NCBI RefSeq assembly: GCF_003369915.1
Contig: NW_022881614.1
Coordinates: 28,031,326 to 28,095,325, forward strand
Length of the DNA stretch: 64,000 nucleotides
DNA from: Drosophila miranda
Taxonomy: Eukaryota; Arthropoda; Insecta; Diptera; Drosophilidae
Reading direction: 5' to 3'
Position numbers and translations under genes: made by a program. The notes below the pieces were generated by a model that ran no database searches, had not been told where the DNA came from, and saw nothing but the letters and a program-made list of their open reading frames with translations. Shown here in pieces: positions 58,801 to 64,000 of the stretch. How positions within the stretch are numbered: the first letter of the stretch is position 1; each line of letters opens with the position of its first letter.

Positions 58801-59358
58801 AGCGATTCGGAAATGCTGTCGCTGTCGCTGACGAGTCCTGCTCAAAACCCCAACAACAAGGAGCAGAAGAAGCAACGCAAATCTCAGACATCCGCACAGA
58901 CGAGTCCGCAGAAGATGACGTCCACGCCCGGGAAGGACTGTGATAAGTTGGCGAGGAATTGGTTTCTCAGTCGTCTCAATAAGAGCACATGACAGAAGAC
59001 AGCGAGCACGGCCAGCGCTGCGCCCGCCAATACCAAGTGCAAGCAGAGCGAGAAGGAGAATCTGCTGACAGATCCGGATCTCGGGGAGGGCTACGGCTAT
59101 GATGGGGCACTTCCAGGCGAACGCGACCTGAGTTCCTCCCCCTCCCCCAGCCTGAAGGCCGAGGCCAAGAGCAAAGTGAACATGATCATCAATCAGTTCG
59201 AGAGCAGCGGCCATCTGTCCACCATGTTCAGCGTGGAGGCGCTGGCGGCGAATGCCCTGGCCTCGCTCACCTCCTTCTGCGACAACGACAGCTGCAGCAA
59301 CTACGAGCCTATCATGCCACTCTCCACACCTCCCAGCAGCTTCCTCAAGAAGGTGTAG
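55839..59358 (+). pseudogene. PH-domain protein gene with stops and frameshifts
   Basis: Exon 1 (55,839-55,890) starts MDTMATTKRPEMEQFLL and splices in phase across a 1.56-kb intron to exon 2 (57,453-57,734, DVRAHFRASLE). Exon 3 runs from 57,762 to a TAG at 59,356. A pleckstrin-homology domain is clear in exon 3 (about 57,990-58,340; GILNEWMLCYAD, and the conserved Trp in EWIHAIEAA), with a Pro-rich region after it. PH proteins bind phosphoinositides; this one resembles the SKAP type of adaptor, without certainty. Lesions: TAG at 57,545-57,547 (a Gln codon is likely in EQTA-LLERCELL); an extra base near 58,430; another shift of the same sign near 58,830; TGA at 58,990-58,992; and an intron 2 of only 27 nt. 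The coding sequence continues across every lesion, so this is a recent pseudogene. Confidence 0.75.
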
Positions 59359-59713
59359 ACCAAATCCAGGTGCACTCATCGCGATCTTGCTCGTCTCGCC
59401 TCTGCGCTCGCTTTAGTCCTTCCCTCCACAGATGTATTGTAGATTTAGTCCTTAAGCTAGTGGAAACCGCCCTCTGGATGTCACATTTTTATACCGACAT
59501 ACAATTTTAATATAAAAGCATAATTGTTAACATAAGTAAAAGCATTCATTATTGTATGTGGATTTAAGTGTGGATTTGCTTGCATTTATTCAAACTAGTT
59601 GCAGAGACGCAGGCAGAGGCAGAAGGTGGATCAAGGCAGTAGCTCAGTAGCTGCCACTGGAGCCGCCATGAGGATGTGCCGGATTATAATACAGTTAGCA
59701 GATAAATTCAGAT
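59359..59713. other. Convergent 3' region between the PH-domain gene and Vps13
   Basis: AT-rich untranslated sequence between two genes that run toward each other. No other feature is seen. Confidence 0.6.
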
Positions 59714-62700
59714 TTAGTTATTTTTTTGACCAGGATAATAGGATGTGGCTGTGACGTTGGAAATGCTGTCGCCTAAATGAGATTCGATAATTTCCTTGAG
59801 GGCGCGGCGCTTGCGGTCATCTGCCAGCAGCACCAGCCTGCGGGGCGATTCCTTGGAGCTGAAAAATCCCAGCACTTTCTTGCTCTCCACTTTGACAGTG
59901 ATTTGTACACCGAGCGTCGTAGCATCTACGGAGTTAATGTCATTCCATAGGTACGACCAGAGCGACTGAAATTAAGACCAGACTCATTAATGCATGCTCA
60001 ATAGGTTCTGAATGGGGGCAAAAGTCCAACGTACCGTCCAGATGCCGAACATCTCGTTTCGCTGGATATACACCAGGCGGTAGTTGGTGACCAGAAGATA
60101 CTCGGCCTTCTGGATAATCTCTTCGCAATGCACGAAGCTGTCGGTGCTGGCATACTTTCCCTTGTCGAGTTCCCTGTGGATGAGAGCAATCAATTAGTCA
60201 AATCAGGCCATCTAATCTGCCTACGCGCGCCACTTACTTCAACATTTTGTTGCCCATGGCCTCGCTGAAGCAATAGGGTCTCAGCACATGATCATTGTGT
60301 TGAAAGCGAGTGAGACGCAGCCGCTTGACGTCCTCGTTAGCCTCTGTAGCGCGTTTAACCGCCTCAAAGCTGCCACTGGCAAAGTCGACCACACCAGCGG
60401 TGGGGCGGGCGATCAGACCAATAGCTCCCTTGCCCAATCCTTTGAAGAAACCCTCAACTCCGTGGTCGCGAGCTCCACTCACAGGTTTAGTTACAACACC
60501 GGTCACCCCGTCCACAAAGCCCTAGGTGAAGGTGAAAAAGTTGAAATAACATTAAAAAATGCTCAATGCCTCAGAATGTTCAATGTCTAGAACCGTACCA
60601 TCACCAAGCCCTTGCTGCTTCGCGCTAATCCTTCGTGGAAATTCTTCGGCTTGTTGTTCATGCCCTGGCGCCGTTTCTTTTGGTAGTCCTCGTCAAAGGT
60701 AAGTGCTGCCAGCCCCTTGCCCATGGCGCCAGTAATCCTAATATTACGCTCGATAGGAAAATCCATTAACAAAATGCTCAACTCATTTGGACATGGCACC
60801 AGCTGCCCCGCCTACAGTGTGGCCGAAGAGGGACTTAACGCCCAGGACGAGACCCTCAGCGAATTCGCCAGGCCCTTGTATAGCCCCCTAAAAATGGAAA
60901 ATATTTTAATTTCATATGTAGAAAAAAGAGTATGGTAGGTGTACCTGGAATGGCTCATAGAACAAGTCCTCTACGCCCTTTTTAAGTCCTACCACCAAGC
61001 CATATGGATTGCCAAGGACATCCAGGCCGAGGACGAGGACATTACGCTGCTTCAGTGCCTGCCCCGTGTAGTGCGAGGTAATCTCGTTTATTAGTTGCTG
61101 CTGCGTGAAGAACTGATATTCGCGCTCGAAGAAAGCCAGCCGGAAAACGACATCGTTCACATCGGTTAGGGTCACGCCTACGCCTTGCACTAGTGTGCCC
61201 AGGAAGCCTGGCATTGCAGTGGTGTCCGATCCGGCCATCGAGAAACTGACATGTATCTTGAGTGGCCCCAAGTGGAGACTGTCGTAGAAGTTTTTCTGCT
61301 CCTGCTGCGAGTGAAGTTCGAAGAAGGCGGACAGGGGCTGCTCAATGGAGTCGACATCTTGGCGGAACTGCTTGGCCGCCACCTTATCGGAAACCTCCTT
61401 AGCAAACATCTCAGCAATGGCCGTTAGGAACAGTATGTCCACCTTGAAGTGGAACTCCTGAATCAGTATCTTGGCGTACTTAAACTGCTTGACCGTCGAG
61501 TTGGGCATGACGCGCTGCACCATGCTGCACTCAATAAACGGTTTCAGAGTCGTGGTGCTGGCCACGCTCTTGGGCGGCGGTATCGGGGCTAGCACGACTG
61601 GGAATATGGGATCGATGAACTGGTTGTCCACCTGGACACGATTGATTTTGATATGCAGCTGATTCTGGAATGGTGATGACTTGTTCGACACCCAAATGGC
61701 CGGGTAGAAGCTGCGTCTCAGCTGTCGATCAACGGCCTTCTTTAGCACCATTCCGTCGAAGTCGATTTGAAAAATGAATACAAATGAAGGTGTATAGGGC
61801 GGTCCGTAGAATGTAGTCAGTGCGTAGTGAATATTACCGGAAATTTATTGTCTAGCTTGTAGTTCTGGACATCGTTAACGCTTTTGTGCACCAGATACTG
61901 CTGGTACTCGGCCTCCAGAAGGTCGGTGTCGTGAATGGTCATTTCCTTAAAACGCTTCTTACCCTCCTTCTTGGACTCCCAAATGATGCCAGAGCTGGTG
62001 ACACCCAGGTACAGTATATCTAGGCCTGTCTGATTGTTTATCACAGACAGACCGATGCTATGGATGCGCAGATCGATGCTCTGCGTAATCGTCTGCAGGG
62101 AGGCGGTGGTTTCTGTACGTTTGGCTATCGACTCGACTTCGGTGAACAGCAACACACGCTGCAAGACGTCCAAGAAGGAGACCCAGAAGGCCTTGGTGCC
62201 GTCTTGCATGCTGTCGAGTGGAATTTCCATTAGCGGAAACTAAAGAAACATCGATGTGATACTTACACAACCTCACCAATGTCGTCACGTCGCAAGTCGG
62301 TTTCCTGTTTGTTTTTGCCAAATACAAGAATCTTGGGACCCGTCGGATGACTCCACGCGAACATAATATTATTTTTGGCATACAGAATTTTACCCTCTTT
62401 GGTGTTCTTCTTCTGGTAGCAGATTTCCTTTCTGGTGTGATTGATGAGCAGCCCCGGTGCATCGCATTTCTGATACTCTGTGAATGTTATGTATACACCG
62501 CCCTCCGTTGTCTGCACGTCCACGTTGATGCCTCCATGTCTGCTGTTCTCCAGCTTCAGCAGGGTACAGATCACCTCGGTGTAGTCGAAGGCAGGCGTCA
62601 CCTTCTCTTCCAACCGAACCATGAGATTGTGCTTGTGGTCGTTTTTCGGCCACAAAGGCTCAAACTGATTAGGTTGAAGGGCCATCCACGGATCGCCCGG

Positions 62701-64000
62701 ACGACTCTGCTCCTGGGGCTCGATTTTGTAGGGGCATCTGTTGCAGACGATATAGAATGGTATGAAGGTGATCTGCTTGGTCAACGAGTCCTGGGTCAAG
62801 TGATTGTGAACGCCGATGTGATATTTTCGATCGTTGGCATGGCAGGTGACTTCGCCCACCGAACCGGCCACGTCAAGAGGAATCTTCTCGCTCCAATCCC
62901 CATTGTCGCAGCGAATCGAAGCTTTCTTCTTGTCGAAAAACACATTATCACGAAAGGTAAGAAGTATAGGTCCACTATACTCCGGTGGATGGTATAACAC
63001 CTCCACCGATGTGGCCTCTGTTTTATAGGTGAGCATCTCCCCCGTTTTGTTGATCATCCAGAAGGGGCTGAACAACGTGAGCATCATGCTGCCGTGTCGA
63101 TCCTCTGGTCTGCGGGGGCGGAAATCAGAAAATCGGACAGATTTCAATCGGCAACTGATTTCAATTCGCTTACCGCACATTGAGCTCCATATCCACTTTC
63201 ATCTCAGAGTCGTACGATGAAAACGTCCACGTGCAGAGTTCGCCGCTGCACTCGGAAATTTCGGTGGCACAGGACCAGTCCTTCTCTAGGTATTGTAGCA
63301 GCTGGGAAGACAGAGGCTCAGCAAGTGGCTCTTGGAGATAGTCTGAATGCAGATATACTTACTCGAACAACCAGAAAGCTTTTGCCGTCCTTTCCCTTTT
63401 CCGACAGGCGGACAGTAGGCAAATGCAGAACGTCGCCGGGACTCACTTGCTTCTCGCCGTAATCCAGGAAGTCCTCTCTGATGTTCTTTATAGCCAAATC
63501 AGGTGAGCTGCGGGTGACCTCCAGCGAGTCCCTTCGCACAGAGCACCCAGCCACCGAAACCATTATGTTGATGGGGAGGGCATTGCGTAGGTACAGAGGC
63601 GGGCGCAAGTGGATGGTGTAGAAGGCGCTCAATAGCTTAAATTTGTTGGTAATCTCGTGATAGACCTCATTCTTTGTCCTCGTGGCGTTTATGTACAGCG
63701 GTTCAAATGTGGAGATGGGGTCGCACTGCAGCTGATGCGAGTAGTTGAGGTCCGAGGGACTGGCGCTCCAGGAAATACCCTGCACCGAGGTCTTGTAGCC
63801 CGGAAAGGAGAAGAACAAATCCTTGGAGTCCGCGTAAATGGCGTGAAGGGGCACATTGAACACTTTCCCGGGTCCAGCACTGCCCACAAAAATATCACTT
63901 TTGTGCGTCGTCTTGCGCCGATACACGCTGATGGTGGTAGTAAAGTGGTTAAAGACCTGCAAAGATTGTCCAATTAGCAGCTGAAATTCGTACAAAATAA
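59714..64000 (-). pseudogene. Vps13: Vps13 C-terminal part, partial at window edge, with splice-site losses
   Basis: Vps13 is a bridge-like lipid transfer protein at membrane contact sites. The last ten exons are visible (descending): 63,363-63,956; 63,174-63,301; 62,269-63,109; 61,838-62,239; 60,945-61,766; 60,787-60,887; 60,599-60,737; 60,238-60,521; 60,035-60,173; 59,714-59,965. They cover the VAB/SHR-BD region ([21 protein letters not shown]), the APT1-like region and the C-terminal PH-like end ([24 protein letters not shown]). Lesions: the acceptor before 61,766 reads AA instead of AG; the donor after 60,787 reads AT instead of GT; and the intron 62,240-62,268 is only 29 nt. The rest of the gene lies to the right of the window. 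The gene lies next to anillin in D. melanogaster too, by recollection of gene order. Confidence 0.85.

Noticed and set aside
58741-59379. 212-codon - strand frame
   Set aside because: It is antisense to the 3' part of the PH-domain gene and has no recognisable domain.
62347-62997. 216-codon + strand frame
   Set aside because: It is antisense to a Vps13 exon whose own frame shows clear Vps13 features.

Overview
The window is eukaryotic, from a Drosophila-type genome. The evidence is short introns with GT-AG borders, Drosophila-like promoter motifs, a DINE-1-like element, insect Ty3/Gypsy retrotransposons, and three recognisable fly genes: FLVCR (the CG1358 type of heme/choline transporter), anillin (scraps, scra) and Vps13. 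These genes belong to Muller element C (2R of D. melanogaster). Nearly every single-copy gene carries disabling lesions, one gene is amplified in tandem, and young LTR elements are nested in the left arm. This suggests a degenerating, repeat-accumulating copy of Muller C, such as the neo-Y of D. miranda. That assignment is an inference.

Layout. 1-18,060 is a nest of LTR retrotransposons. Element A (Ty3/Gypsy pol) is interrupted by element B (512-5,945; 293-bp LTRs, 5-bp target duplication). The A/B mosaic was then partly duplicated in tandem (3,331-bp unit). Element C (10,795-17,942), a 17.6/297/Tom-like errantivirus with gag, broken pol and env, lies to the right in the 3' end of what is probably element A. 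18,060-20,359 shows no gene. 20,360-21,653 holds the last five exons of FLVCR on the + strand.

21,326-49,295 is a tandem array of four units (about 6.66, 7.11, 7.11 and 7.09 kb). Each unit contains the last FLVCR exon, its 3' region, a whole 11-exon anillin gene on the - strand, and the divergent promoter with exon 1 of a small zinc-ribbon gene. The three internal junctions are identical and carry the same 6-bp filler, so one founding duplication was amplified. Each anillin copy has its own frameshifts or stop, and none is open over its full length as given. Part of this could be assembly error in homopolymers.

49,157-49,914 is the complete zinc-ribbon gene (C18orf21/UPF0711-like), with two in-frame stops. 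49,915-55,838 is largely non-coding, with a DINE-1/mini-me-like element (52,205-53,224) and a short inverted-repeat element (54,938-55,227). 55,839-59,358 is a PH-domain gene on the + strand with two stops, two frameshifts and a 27-nt intron. 59,714-64,000 is the 3' end of Vps13 on the - strand, with a lost splice acceptor, a lost splice donor and a 29-nt intron.

Most notable is the contrast between decaying single-copy neighbours and the recent amplification of a cytokinesis gene, with array breakpoints inside introns of the two flanking genes.
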